NCBI GenBank assembly: GCA_964493635.1
Contig: CAZBOW010000007.1
Coordinates: 24,281 to 88,280, forward strand
Length of the DNA: 64,000 nucleotides
Direction of reading: 5' to 3'
Source: OLB6 sp964493635
Lineage (GTDB): Bacteria > Bacteroidota > Ignavibacteria > Kapaibacteriales > Kapaibacteriaceae
In this document: in pieces, positions 45,382-55,127 of the stretch
How the letters are laid out: every line of letters starts with the position of its first letter
How positions within the stretch are numbered: the stretch's first letter is position 1
Notes under the pieces: generated by a model
What the model was told of the DNA's origin: nothing
The model's input: only the letters and a program-made list of their open reading frames with translations
Database searches by the model: none
Translations under genes and position numbers: made by a program

Positions 45382-46533
45382 ATGACGTCAACGCCATTGC
45401 TCCAGCTGTATCGCCAAGCTCTCCCGACCTACATCAAGGTCATGGGTGGGATTCTCGTTGCCGTCGTGGCGGTGAGCTTCCTGATGCCCTATACGTACAC
45501 GGCGTCGACGACCATCATGCCGCCCGATACAAAGCAGAGTGGGGGAGGCTTATCGGCACTGTTGCAGAATTCCCCAATGTCGATTGGACTTGAGGGGTCA
45601 GGAAGTAACAAGTCAACGATGGTCTTCAAGGAGATTCTCGCCTCACGGACCCTCTTCGAGGGTGTCATCGACACGTTGTCACTGATGAAACATCCGTTGT
45701 TTGCAGACATCGAGCGCGATGATCTGGTAGAACAGCTGCGAGAGTCCTGCACGATTGAAACGCGGAAGTCGGGAGCCCTCTCGATTGATGTTGATGTTTC
45801 CACATCATGGTTGGGTGGTTTGTCGGACCAACGCGAGCAAGCGGCCGACGTTGCTGCGCGGATCGCCAATGCTGCTCGTGCCGTCTTAGACCGCCTGAAT
45901 CAGGAAAAGTCCGTGTCGCAGGCCCGTCAGACGCGTGCCTACATCGAACGCGTGCTGCTCTCAACGAAGAGTCGTATCGACTCCCTACAAACCACCCTCC
46001 AAGCGTTTCAGTCGCAGAACAAGGTGTTTTCCTTGGACGACCAGATGAAGGCCTTGGTGGACAATGCCGTTTCGATTGGTGCACAGCTTGCCGAAGCCGA
46101 GGTGGAGCTGGCCTTAGCTCGTCAAGACTACGCTAAGAGCTCGCCGCAGGTGGAGTTCTTGGAGCGCAAGATCGCATCGCTACGCGAGCAGTACGATCGG
46201 GTACAGGCTGGGGGGCTCGTGACCACCGATGGCTTCTCTATTCCCTTCCGCGAGGTTCCCACGCTGATGCGTCAGTTCGGCAACCTGGTGCGTGATCTGG
46301 AGATCCAAGAGAAGATGAACGCCTACTTAGAGTCCCAACGCATGGAGGAGCTGATCCAGGAGGCCAAGGACGTCCCAACCGTTGTGGCGCTGGACACGGC
46401 TATTCCACCACGAAAGCGTTCCTCGCCAAAGCGGCTCCTGATGCTCGCGCTAGCCTGGATTATTGGTACGTTCACCTTTGCTGTGGGTGTCCCGCTACGC
46501 GTGGTGTTTGGACCCAGGTCTGCGGTTGACTAA
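45382..46533 (+). CDS. Wzz/chain-length-determinant-like inner-membrane protein
   Basis: A 383-residue protein with an N-terminal helix (about 20-40), the Wzz start YTASTTIMPPD, a periplasmic region with long coiled coil (about 170-300) and a second helix near the end (RLLMLALAWIIGTFTFAVGVPL). This is the layout of polysaccharide co-polymerases that set chain length and link to Wza. No tyrosine-kinase domain is attached, and no glycosyltransferase cluster is nearby, so the assembly genes must lie elsewhere. Its stop shares a CTAA with the stop of the convergent HD gene. Confidence 0.85.
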   Translation: MTSTPLLQLYRQALPTYIKVMGGILVAVVAVSFLMPYTYTASTTIMPPDTKQSGGGLSALLQNSPMSIGLEGSGSNKSTMVFKEILASRTLFEGVIDTLSLMKHPLFADIERDDLVEQLRESCTIETRKSGALSIDVDVSTSWLGGLSDQREQAADVAARIANAARAVLDRLNQEKSVSQARQTRAYIERVLLSTKSRIDSLQTTLQAFQSQNKVFSLDDQMKALVDNAVSIGAQLAEAEVELALARQDYAKSSPQVEFLERKIASLREQYDRVQAGGLVTTDGFSIPFREVPTLMRQFGNLVRDLEIQEKMNAYLESQRMEELIQEAKDVPTVVALDTAIPPRKRSSPKRLLMLALAWIIGTFTFAVGVPLRVVFGPRSAVD

Positions 46534-47156
46534 CCCAGATACTTGTTCGACTCCTGACGAATCTGCGCCGCCACGTACCGCAGCGATGGCAGTGCTGAGC
46601 GCTCGGCCAGGGGCACGTATCGATCGAGCGTTGCATGAAGATAGACAAGAGGGTTCCGCTTCAGGTTGAACTGGAGGCAGCGAATATTGTCCAGACGAGC
46701 AGCGAGTTTGATTAATACGCAGTCGTCGCTGGATTGCGACAACTGGGCAACATATGCCAGATCGACACCGTCCGGATCAAGGCGAGCTTTCGGCAGGTCC
46801 TTGGTGAGTGTTTCCACCATGTAGGCCACGTACGACCCGAAGTTATACTCCAGAACGCCTCGGGTGATCGTGCCGGAGTCCTCTAGTACATCGTGCAGGA
46901 GGGCGGCGATGATGATGTCCGTATCCACCACGTGCAATTCGTCGATGAGGATCTTCACGGTCCGTGTGCAATGGTAGAAGTACGGCGTACCATCGTTGCG
47001 CACCTGCGCCTCATGGACGCTCTGCGCCATTTCGTAGGCATTCATTACTCGGGGGAGATCCAACACGTTGCCCCGTACCGACAAACGAGCCTCGAGCTCT
47101 TCCGGCCGGAGGTGGGTTTGGTTGTACGCTGGTCCGTCGGAGGAGAACATCGTCAT
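46530..47156 (-). CDS. Single-domain HD protein, MESH1-like (p)ppGpp hydrolase
   Basis: A 208-residue protein matching the hydrolase half of RelA/SpoT: AQSVHEAQVRNDGTPYFYH (RxGxPYxxH-type start), the metal motif AALLHDVLEDSG with HDxxED, and IKLAARLDNIRCL, equivalent to KLADRLHNMRTL. No synthetase, TGS or ACT domain follows, so it would be a small alarmone hydrolase acting in the cytoplasm. Nucleotide specificity is inferred from the family. It overlaps the recN stop and probably shares its transcript. Confidence 0.8.
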   Translation of the reverse strand: MTMFSSDGPAYNQTHLRPEELEARLSVRGNVLDLPRVMNAYEMAQSVHEAQVRNDGTPYFYHCTRTVKILIDELHVVDTDIIIAALLHDVLEDSGTITRGVLEYNFGSYVAYMVETLTKDLPKARLDPDGVDLAYVAQLSQSSDDCVLIKLAARLDNIRCLQFNLKRNPLVYLHATLDRYVPLAERSALPSLRYVAAQIRQESNKYLG

Positions 47157-48820
47157 GCGGCTCCCGTTGGTACAACACTCATCAGCTCTCGCGCGCTCTG
47201 CAGCGCAGCCTCTGATACATCTTCACCACTGATCAGTTTGGCAACCTCTACCACCATATCGGCAGGGGATACCTCTGCAGCCGAAACTTGGGCTCTGCCG
47301 TCTACATCATGTTTTTCCACGCGAATCATCGTAGCTGCCAATGATGCAATCTGTGGCAGGTGGGAGATACAGATCACCTGGTTTCGCTCGGCCAGCATGC
47401 GCATTTCCTCGCCAACCTTGCGAGCAATCTTTCCGCTAATACCCGTGTCGATCTCGTCGAAGACGAGCGATGAGGCCACCGAGGCAGCCTGGACCTTTTT
47501 CAGCGCCAACATAAACCGCGACAACTCACCGCCCGATGCTACCTTGCCAAGGGGACGGGGAGGCTCGCCAGCATTTGCCGTAAACAGAAACTCAACGACG
47601 TCCGATCCCGTGGGACCGAGAGGTGCTGGCGTTGCGTGCACTTCGACCACGGCCGCCGGCATGCCAACGTTGGACAGGGTGGCTTGCAAGGCAGTGGTAA
47701 GGGGCTTTGCCACCTCTAGCCGTTTCAGGTGCAGAAGGTCGGCCTGTTGCTGTGCCAGTACGGTGGCCGAGCGCAATACTTCTCGAGCTTGGGCAAGATC
47801 CAGGTCGATGACCTCCAAGGCGGCCTCCTCGGCAATCAGTCGATCGAGCGCGTCCCGGGCCTCTAGGAGTGAACCATAACGCTTGATCAATTGCTGGAGA
47901 GAGCGGTAACGCTGTCGCAGCCGCTCCAGCTCATCCGGGCCGGGTTGATCCGAGTCGAGGAAGGTCGATACGGCCATGCCGGCTTCCCGACACGATGTTG
48001 CAGCGCTCTGGAGCTCTTGAACCAACGGACCGAGCTCTGCATGGTACGGAGCCAGTACCTCCAGATGCCGGATGGCCTGCACGATTTGGGCATGGGCCGA
48101 CGCGGCATCGTCGTACAGCACGGCGTAGGCCTGCGAGGCCGCGGCCTGCAGCTCCTCGGCCGATTCAGCACGCTTCAGGGTTTCGTTGATCTGCTGATCT
48201 TCATCGTGCAACGGTTGAATGCGCCGAAGCTCTTCAATGGCTTCTGCGATGCGCTGGTGCTCCTGCTCCGCCTGTGCAGCCCGATGTTCAAGTTCGTCAA
48301 CGCGCGCACTCGCCGCACGAAGCGCATGGTAGAGGTCGCTCATCCGTGCACGCTCACGCTGCAAGCCCCCTACGTCGTCGATGATGGATCGATGCAGGGT
48401 GGTGTCCATCAGACCAACCGTGTCGTGCTGGCCGTGGAAATCCATGAGGTGCTCGGCCAGCAGGCGAACTGTTGTGGCCGTGGTGGGCGTGTCATTGACA
48501 AAGCATCGACTCGTTCCCGAGGAGGTGATTTCACGGCGAATGATCAGATCGGCGTGATCCCACGCAAGATCGTGCTCGGCAAGAATAGCCTGCACCGGAT
48601 GCTCGGTTGGTAAGGCAAACGTGGCCTCCACAACAGCCTTGCGAGCATCCGATCGCACAACGTCGCCGGAGACCCGACTTCCCAATGCCGCGGCGAGCGC
48701 ATCGATGATGATGGACTTCCCGGCGCCGGTTTCACCAACCAGAGCCGTAAGTCCTGGACCGAGCACAAGGTGCACCTCGTTGATCAGCGCAAACGATCGA
48801 ATCGAGAGTTCGCGAAGCAT
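47153..48820 (-). CDS. recN: DNA repair protein RecN
   Basis: A 555-residue SMC-like ATPase for double-strand-break repair. The N-terminus MLRELSIRSFALINE leads to Walker A VGETGAGKSIIIDAL. A long coiled coil occupies about 160-370, and the C-terminal half has the ABC signature LGKVASGGELSRFMLAL and Walker B SLVFDEIDTGISG, followed by VICISHLPQIA. Length agrees with the family. It lies 1 base downstream of a 54-residue membrane-protein gene and overlaps the HD gene start by 4 bases. Confidence 0.95.
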   Translation of the reverse strand: MLRELSIRSFALINEVHLVLGPGLTALVGETGAGKSIIIDALAAALGSRVSGDVVRSDARKAVVEATFALPTEHPVQAILAEHDLAWDHADLIIRREITSSGTSRCFVNDTPTTATTVRLLAEHLMDFHGQHDTVGLMDTTLHRSIIDDVGGLQRERARMSDLYHALRAASARVDELEHRAAQAEQEHQRIAEAIEELRRIQPLHDEDQQINETLKRAESAEELQAAASQAYAVLYDDAASAHAQIVQAIRHLEVLAPYHAELGPLVQELQSAATSCREAGMAVSTFLDSDQPGPDELERLRQRYRSLQQLIKRYGSLLEARDALDRLIAEEAALEVIDLDLAQAREVLRSATVLAQQQADLLHLKRLEVAKPLTTALQATLSNVGMPAAVVEVHATPAPLGPTGSDVVEFLFTANAGEPPRPLGKVASGGELSRFMLALKKVQAASVASSLVFDEIDTGISGKIARKVGEEMRMLAERNQVICISHLPQIASLAATMIRVEKHDVDGRAQVSAAEVSPADMVVEVAKLISGEDVSEAALQSARELMSVVPTGAA

Positions 48821-48821
48821 G

Positions 48822-48986
48822 TTAAATGCGTGTGACCCGAGAAGTAAACAACTTCACCGCGCCATAGATCGCGCCAATGGCGATTACCACCGACACGATC
48901 GGATGCACCTCCTGACCGAGTACAACGAGAGAAATCGTCACGAGGTAGGTCGTAACAGCGATGATGATAATCCACAATGCAGCCAT
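48822..48986 (-). CDS. 54-residue two-helix membrane protein
   Basis: A small hydrophobic protein beginning MAALWIIIIAVTTYLVTISL, with a second helix HPIVSVVIAIGAIYGAVKLF and a short basic end. No family recognised. The ribosome site AGAGGACTTCA before ATG 48986 is good. It lies 10 bases after hflX and 1 base before recN, which supports it as a real gene in that operon. Confidence 0.6.
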   Translation of the reverse strand: MAALWIIIIAVTTYLVTISLVVLGQEVHPIVSVVIAIGAIYGAVKLFTSRVTRI

Positions 48987-48996
48987 TGAAGTCCTC

Positions 48997-50310
48997 TCAA
49001 CGATGGGGTGGCGATCCGGCGAACGGAGCGATGAACGGGGCAAAGTCTCGCTGGAACGCCGGCAATTTATTGGACGGCACCTTTACGGTCAAGGTTGTGC
49101 CAAGTTCGTCATCTGTTCGATCCAGTACGTCGGCATGGTCGTAGAGCGTGGAAACCACCTTGCTGTGGGCGTAGGGGATTACGACCGTATGGACCACCGA
49201 GAGATCTTCGATTGCCTCCTGCATGGCCTGCAGCAAACGGGTAATGTTGATTCCTCGCTCTGCCGAGATGAACAGACAGCCGGGATACTCGGCTTCGGTA
49301 TCGGCAAGCAGTAATGGATTCTCGACGCGATCAACCTTGTTAAAGACTAACAACAGCGGCGTATCCGTAACCCCGAGATCCAGAAGCGTTTGTTCGACAA
49401 CATTGATGTGTTCGCGGAACTGCTCGTGGCTGATGTCGACCACATGAACCAAGACATCGGCTTCGAGCGTCTCGGCCAACGTTGAGCGGAACGAGGCCAC
49501 AAGCTGCGTTGGAAGTTTGCGGATGAAGCCAACGGTGTCGCTCAGTAAGGCGCGTTGGCCCGACGGTAGCTCAAAGCCGCGAACCGTGGTATCCAAGGTA
49601 GCGAACAGGCGGTCTTCGACGTAGGCATCGGCCTGCGTTACGCAGCGCAGGAGTGTCGACTTGCCAGCATTGGTATAGCCAACGAGAGCAAAACGCGGGA
49701 GTACCTCGCGACCCTTACGCTGCACTGCGCGCTGTACGTCGATTTCGGCGAGCTTCTCTCGCAGCTTCTGCATCCGACCACGATACATCCGTCGGTCGGT
49801 TTCAATCTGCGTCTCCCCCGGCCCCTTTGTGCCAACTCCTCCGTACTGTTTCGACAGGTGTGTCCACATGCGCGAAAGCCGTGGCAGTAGATACTCGAGC
49901 TGGGCCAGCTCGACCTGCGTCCGTGCTTCCTTGGACTGAGCGCGGGCAGCGAAGATGTCGAGAATAACCCCTGTGCGGTCAAGGACCTTTACCTTGAGGG
50001 CTTCCTCCAGATTCTTGAGCTGTGTTGGCGTGAGTTCGTCGTCGAAGACCACCATCTGTACGCCCGTTTCCTCCACCAAGGCGGTGAGTTCCTCGACCTT
50101 GCCCTTGCCCAGTGCCGTTGAGACATCCGGGCGTGCCCGCTCTTGGTACAATCGAAGTTCGACATCTGCACCAGCAGTGTCTAACAGGAGCTCGAGTTCA
50201 TCGAGGTGCTCGCTTACAATGTTCTGGTCGGATCCCTTGGGTACAACGGCCACCATGATGGCACGTTCCCGTGGTAGCTCGCCGATCGGATGCAGTTCAG
50301 TTTTTGCCAT
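48997..50310 (-). CDS. hflX: Ribosome-associated GTPase HflX
   Basis: A 437-residue GTPase that binds the 50S subunit and splits stalled or dormant ribosomes. The HflX-specific N-terminal domain ends with the glycine-rich KQYGGVGTKGPGETQIE. The G domain has G1 LVGYTNAGKSTLLRC, G3 DTVGFIRKLP and G4 LVFNKVD. The C-terminal domain is short. A TAnnTTTG box lies 19 bases before the ATG on the minus strand. Confidence 0.94.
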   Translation of the reverse strand: MAKTELHPIGELPRERAIMVAVVPKGSDQNIVSEHLDELELLLDTAGADVELRLYQERARPDVSTALGKGKVEELTALVEETGVQMVVFDDELTPTQLKNLEEALKVKVLDRTGVILDIFAARAQSKEARTQVELAQLEYLLPRLSRMWTHLSKQYGGVGTKGPGETQIETDRRMYRGRMQKLREKLAEIDVQRAVQRKGREVLPRFALVGYTNAGKSTLLRCVTQADAYVEDRLFATLDTTVRGFELPSGQRALLSDTVGFIRKLPTQLVASFRSTLAETLEADVLVHVVDISHEQFREHINVVEQTLLDLGVTDTPLLLVFNKVDRVENPLLLADTEAEYPGCLFISAERGINITRLLQAMQEAIEDLSVVHTVVIPYAHSKVVSTLYDHADVLDRTDDELGTTLTVKVPSNKLPAFQRDFAPFIAPFAGSPPHR

Positions 50311-50329
50311 GGTCTCTCTAACGTGTATA

Positions 50330-50337
50330 CAAACATA
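50330..50337 (-). promoter_or_regulatory. TAnnTTTG -7 box before hflX
   Basis: TATGTTTG on the minus strand, 19 bases upstream of the hflX start. Head of the hflX-recN-HD run. Confidence 0.6.
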
Positions 50338-50352
50338 CCACGCAGAGATCGG

Positions 50353-50360
50353 TACATTTG
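50353..50360 (+). promoter_or_regulatory. TAnnTTTG -7 box 4 bases before a start codon
   Basis: TACATTTG followed by GAGC and the ATG at 50365. The spacing implies a leaderless message for the OstA-like gene. Confidence 0.6.
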
Positions 50361-50364
50361 GAGC

Positions 50365-51702
50365 ATGAAGTCAATTGTACGGCGCCTAGTGGCCATGAGT
50401 CTTCTGGTAGCGATGAGTCTTCTGGTAGCTGGTATGCACGCGGTGTATGGTCAGTCGGGCGGTTCGTCGGCCGGAGGAGCCGTGCCGGTGATCTGCGAGT
50501 GGGCCGATAGCCTTGTCGGGCAGGACCTCTCCACCGGCGGTCAGCGCTCATTCATCGGGAACGTGCGCTTTCGACAGGGAGATGTGACCGTCCACTGCGA
50601 TCGAGCCGTTCAGGTTGTGGGATCCAATGTTGTGGATCTCTTCGGTAACGTGGTGGTGCGGCAAGGCACGGTCGCGCTGCAGGCCGATGCAGCACGCTAC
50701 GATGGCACCGCTCGACAGGCTACGGGTTCTGGAGGTGTGTGGCTCACCGACCGACACCATACGCTCACGGCGCGCCGCGGTACCTACTCGACGGACACGC
50801 GGCAGGCCACCTTCGAGCAGCAGGTGTGTGCTACCAATGATACCGTTGTGGTTTGGTCGCACCGCGCTTGGTACGATCGCAACTCTGGAGTACGCACGGC
50901 TTCCGGCAGGGTGCTTGCGCTGGATTCCTCATCACAGTCGATCCTGCAAGCCGATTCCTTGCTGCACGATCCAACCGCCGACTCAATGCGGGCGATGGGG
51001 CACGCCACTGTCTGGGTTCGGGACTCAGCCGTGATCTCCGTCCAGGCCGATACCATTGCCGTGTATCAGCAGGGAGGTCGGGACTCTGTGGAGGCTCTCG
51101 GAAGCGTTCGGCTCCATCACCCCTCGTTTGCTGCAACGGCCGCGACGGTCCGACACCAGCGGAGCCTTGGCTCGACGTTGCTCGTGGGACAGCCGGTGCT
51201 GTGGGCCGATTCCTCGCAGCTGACGGCCGACACGATCGAGATCGTCGCACCCAACCAGCGTCTCCAGCGTGTCGTTGGAAGGGGTAGGGGGCTTTTGGCA
51301 GCACGATCGGACAGCCTGTACCCCGACCGCATTGACCAAGTTCTGGGCGATGTGGTGGTGGTGACGGTGACCAATGATACCATTCGCTCGATCGAAGCCC
51401 ATCCTAATGCGCGCAGCATCACGTGGCGATGGGAGGGAAGCGACCCCCAGGGTGTAGCGACGTTCGCCTCGGATTCGCTGAGCGCTACGGTGGTTGATGG
51501 TGGTATCGACGATGTACTGTGGCTCGAGGGAGTAGCCGGCGAGGTTGTGCCGGAGCGTCTTGCCGTGGGTAAGGAGGGGACATTCAATGCGCCAGCCTTC
51601 CAGTGGCATACCGCTCGTCCGAGTACCGTACCGTTGCCCGACTTGCCCGACTTGCCCGGCTTGCCCGAATTGCCGAGCCGGCAGGGTCATCGCCGTCGCT
51701 AA
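50365..51702 (+). CDS. OstA/LptA-like exported protein
   Basis: A 445-residue protein with a signal peptide whose core is duplicated (MSLLVAMSLLVAG). Successive beta-strand pairs resemble the OstA domain of LPS-transport proteins: FIGNVRFRQGDVTVHCDRAV, VDLFGNVVVRQGTVALQADAA and VQADTIAVYQQGG...VEALGSVRLHH. Such proteins bridge lipid A to the outer membrane in the periplasm. The C-terminus is an odd proline-rich repeat, LPDLPDLPGLPELP, then a basic tail, encoded by a 9-bp tandem repeat. ATG 50365 sits 4 bases after a -7 box. Confidence 0.75.
   Translation: MKSIVRRLVAMSLLVAMSLLVAGMHAVYGQSGGSSAGGAVPVICEWADSLVGQDLSTGGQRSFIGNVRFRQGDVTVHCDRAVQVVGSNVVDLFGNVVVRQGTVALQADAARYDGTARQATGSGGVWLTDRHHTLTARRGTYSTDTRQATFEQQVCATNDTVVVWSHRAWYDRNSGVRTASGRVLALDSSSQSILQADSLLHDPTADSMRAMGHATVWVRDSAVISVQADTIAVYQQGGRDSVEALGSVRLHHPSFAATAATVRHQRSLGSTLLVGQPVLWADSSQLTADTIEIVAPNQRLQRVVGRGRGLLAARSDSLYPDRIDQVLGDVVVVTVTNDTIRSIEAHPNARSITWRWEGSDPQGVATFASDSLSATVVDGGIDDVLWLEGVAGEVVPERLAVGKEGTFNAPAFQWHTARPSTVPLPDLPDLPGLPELPSRQGHRRR
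50395..50430. repeat. Two 18-bp tandem copies in signal-peptide codons
   Basis: Two copies of ATGAGTCTTCTGGTAGCG, differing only in the last base, encode MSLLVA twice in the OstA-like signal peptide. Confidence 0.85.
51634..51674. repeat. 9-bp tandem repeat at the 3' end of the OstA-like gene
   Basis: Four to five copies of TTGCCCGAC (later copies TTGCCCGGC and TTGCCCGAA) encode Leu-Pro-Asp/Gly/Glu near the C-terminus. Confidence 0.85.
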
Positions 51703-51736
51703 TTTTTGCGTAACATGAGTGCGGAGGTTCGTGTTC

Positions 51737-54700
51737 ATGGCAAGACTGCGACCAAGACTGCGACCAAGACTGCGACNNNNNNNNNNNNNNNNNNNNNNNN
51801 NNNNNNNNNNNNNNNNNNNNNNNNNNNNNNNNNNNNNNNNNNNNNNNNNNNNNNNNNNNNNNNNNNNNNNNNNNNNCAAGACTGCGACCAAGACTGCGAC
51901 CAAGACTGCGACATGTTCAGCTTGTGCTCTGGGTAACCATTCTGTTCTGTGCGTTGCTCCCGGCACGTGCTCAGGTGGAGCGCGTACTGCCTCGGCGGAC
52001 CTCGTCGAGCCTTGAGGGAACCTCGTTCATTGTGGGGTTCATGCAGAATGAGATCCGCAATGCTGGCCAGGATCCGCGGTTGCAGATCTTCATTAGCTCG
52101 CAATACGATGCGCTGGTGACGCTGCATTACCCATCAGCCCCCTACACCCAGGTGCGCTACGTGCCGGCCAACACCGTCCACGTCGAGACGGTCCTGTCGT
52201 CCTACATGTGTTCGACGTCCGAGGAAGTGGAGCGAAAGGCCATTGCGATCACCTCGACAGTGCCGGTTGTTGTCTACACGCTCAATACCTTGGCAACGTC
52301 AACCGACAGCTACTGCGCCATTCCCATCAAACACCTGGGAACCCAGTACGTGACGGTGAATATGCCGACCGATCATTACGAGCCGCGGTGGCCGAATGTG
52401 GAGCTCGATACCGCTCGGCGTGTGGGCGAGTTCATGATTATTGCGGTGAAAAACTTCACGGATGTCACGATCACGCCAGCCGTGACCACCAAGGGTGGCA
52501 ATCTGCCGTGGCGGCCATTCACCGTGCGTCTGGACAGTGGTGAGGTCTATCAGGTGCAGGCGCAGGACAGTCCGCATGGAGTGGGTGATCTCACCGGCAG
52601 CCGTGTCGAGGCCGATCGTCCGGTAGCCGTGCTCAGTGGGCACATGCGAAGCAGCATGCCCGGGCAGATGCGATCGTCCAAGGATCACCTCGTGGAAATG
52701 CTCCCACCGCTGCAGACGTGGGGTACCGAATATGTTACCACGCCCTTTGCTCAGGTCGACGGTGGTGACGTTGTCCGCTTGATGGCTGCCGACGCCGATA
52801 CCTACGTCGAGATTGTGACGTCCGATGGCGTGGTGGACCAGTACTTTGCCCGCGCCGGTGAATGGCGAGACGTATCCGTCGAGAAGGCCGTGAGCTACCG
52901 TAGTAGCAAGCCGTTCTTTGTGGTGCAGTTCATGCCCAGCAGCCGTCCGGCGGCCGGGACAAGCCCCTTCTACGACCCAGCCATGGTTGTCGTTCCAGCC
53001 GTAGATCAGTTTGTCGAGAGTGCCTTGTTTCAGTTTCCGGTCCTCGACACTGTTGCACAGATCGGTACGGCAAGCGAGTTCTACTACTACATCAATCTGG
53101 TGACCGAGGCCGAGGCGCTACCGTCCCTGCGCGTTAATCGCACGCTTGTCACTAGCCTTGCACCGGAGATTGAAACGCAGGTAGTCCCCGGTACAACTCT
53201 TCACTGGGCCCAGATCCGCTTCACGCCGGGCTCCTACACGCTGACGGCCGATTCCGGTCGGTTTTCAGGTGTGATGTACGGAACTGGCTACGCAGACTCG
53301 TACGCTAACCTCTTTGGCGTCTCCTATGAAAAGCAAACCGCTTCGGAGCGGACACCGCCGGAGTTTGCACTGGCGGTAGCCTGCGGAAACATCACCGGCA
53401 CGGTCGCCGATGTGGGAATCGATTCGGTTGGCCTCGCCTCCGTGGAGGTGCAGACCGATCAGACGTTCAACTACACGTGGACGATCTCCAATCCCATCGA
53501 CGATCGTGGCAGCATTGAGTTCTTTGCCCGNNNNNNNNNNNNNNNNNNNNNNNNNNNNNNNNNNNNNNNNNNNNNNNNNNNNNNNNNNNNNNNNNNNNNN
53601 NNNNNNNNNNNNNNNNNNNNNNNNNNNNNNCCACTCGGCCTAGATGCCGGTGCATCAATCACGCTTGCCTATGCCTTCCAACCATCACAGACAGGACCGG
53701 TGGTCGACTCGGTTGAACTGGTTGTTGACTGGCGTGGGCACGAGGTTGTTACGTTGATCTTGAGAGGAAACGGTCAGGCTCCGGAACTACGTGGTACAAT
53801 TATCGATATGGGCAACGTGGAGCTTGGTTCGGCAAAGGACTCGATTGTGCCGTATGTGGTAGGGGGCGGAACGATGCCGGCAACGGTGCTTCAGGTGCTG
53901 CGTTCCGGCGCGGATATACCAGCATTCACCCTCGATCAGCAATTTCTTGACGTGCAGACGGTGCTTCCACAGCAGAGTGTTCAGGGAGTTCTGCGTTTTA
54001 CGCCTCAACGACCGGGCCTGCATACCATGAAGGCCTTGGTTGTGTACGATGGCGGGTGGAACGGTTTGGCCGACACCGTTGAGGTGGTTATTCGTGGCAC
54101 GGGTGTTGAACCGATCCTGTCGGATGCGGTGTTGCACGCCTCCGGACCTCCCGTGATCTTCGCCTGCATGGACGTCGACCTTGAGCTTCGTCTGCAGAAT
54201 GTGGGGCAGACCACACTGATCCTCGATAGTATTACGATCGATGGTGTGGCTACACGGACTGGTCCGTTTCCGTTGCTTCGTCCGGATGAGTCGTTCACCG
54301 TCACGGTGCAGCTGCCACCGTACGTTGTGTCGTCGACGGTGGATGTGCGGGCACAGGCGTGGTGCACAACTCCCGAGGACAGCACGATCACCACAGAAGC
54401 CACCTATCAAGCTGTGGTAGCGTCACAGGCGCCGGCGATACGTCTGGAATCGGTCTCACCGGTGGCGTACGGTCAAACCGTGGTTGTTGCTCTCGTTCTT
54501 GAGCAGACCATGCCGCGGGTTCTCGGTGAGCGTTACCGGATAACCATTAGCGCCCCCTCCGACCGTTGGCAGTTTGTTGACGACCCGCCGGCCCGGGTGA
54601 TACTTCAGGGTAGTCCAGCGGTGGACGTCCCTAATACGACATCCATCGTTGCTGACCAATTCATCATGCAGTTGTTGCAGGACGTGCCGGGGCAGCATGC

Positions 54701-55127
54701 CGTCCACGTTCGTTTCGCGGGAATGCCGATCTGGAAGGATGATCGCGAGATTCCACTAACGATTTCGGTCGACCCGGCTGTCTGTGGTCTGCCGTCCGAT
54801 ACAACGCTGAACCTTTCGGCTGAGGTATGTGGTGGGAATTTGCGAACCGTCCGACTAGATGTTCTTCCAGTGGTGGACGTGCGCTTGGCGTCGCATCCGG
54901 TGGCGGAGGAGCTGTCGCTAACGCTTACAAGCTCGCAGCAGACGGAAATCGGAGTACATTTGTGGTCGGTCACAGGAGATCGCTACGTGCTGTGTGATAA
55001 ATTGTCGTTGCAAAAGGGGACAACACAGTGTAATTTCTCTACTTGTGAGGTTGGTAGTGGATTCTATCAACTGTGGATTGGATACGTTGGCGGGGAGACG
55101 ATGATTCCCATCGTGTTGGTCAAATAG
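51737..55127 (+). CDS. IgGFc-binding-domain surface protein with T9SS sorting domain, two gaps
   Basis: After the signal peptide core (LWVTILFCALLPARAQ), about 450 residues form an IgGFc-binding-type region: FIVGFMQNEIRN, VEADRPVAVLSGHMRSS, HLVEMLPPLQTWGTEYVTTPFA. Choice-of-anchor D immunoglobulin-like repeats follow the second gap. The C-terminal ~80 residues look like a T9SS sorting domain (HPVAEELSLTLTSS...GFYQLWIGYVGG...IPIVLVK). The signal-peptide n-region is a repeat of Arg-Pro-Arg-Leu from a 12-bp array in which the first gap lies. I chose ATG 51737 because GGAGG at 51723-51727 is well placed. Predicted to be exported and attached to the cell surface; the ligand is unknown. Confidence 0.8.
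51739..51776. repeat. 12-bp tandem repeat (left part) in signal-peptide codons
   Basis: Three copies of CAAGACTGCGAC, reading Arg-Leu-Arg-Pro, run up to the gap and continue in phase on the other side (51877-51912). Confidence 0.85.
51777..51876. other. Assembly gap (100 N) inside a 12-bp repeat array
   Basis: Exactly 100 N. The repeat phase is kept if the true missing length is a multiple of 12, so the real array length is unknown. Confidence 0.9.
51877..51912. repeat. 12-bp tandem repeat (right part) in signal-peptide codons
   Basis: Three further copies of CAAGACTGCGAC, then HVQLVLWVTI of the signal-peptide core. Confidence 0.85.
53531..53630. other. Assembly gap (100 N) in the middle of the IgGFc-binding protein gene
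   Basis: Exactly 100 N between the IgGFc-binding region and the choice-of-anchor D repeats. No tandem repeat is visible at its edges. Confidence 0.9.

Noticed and set aside
51706..51936. Small protein of Lys-Thr-Ala-Thr repeats
   Set aside because: It is another frame of the 12-bp array; the Arg-Pro-Arg-Leu frame joins a real signal peptide and has the GGAGG site.
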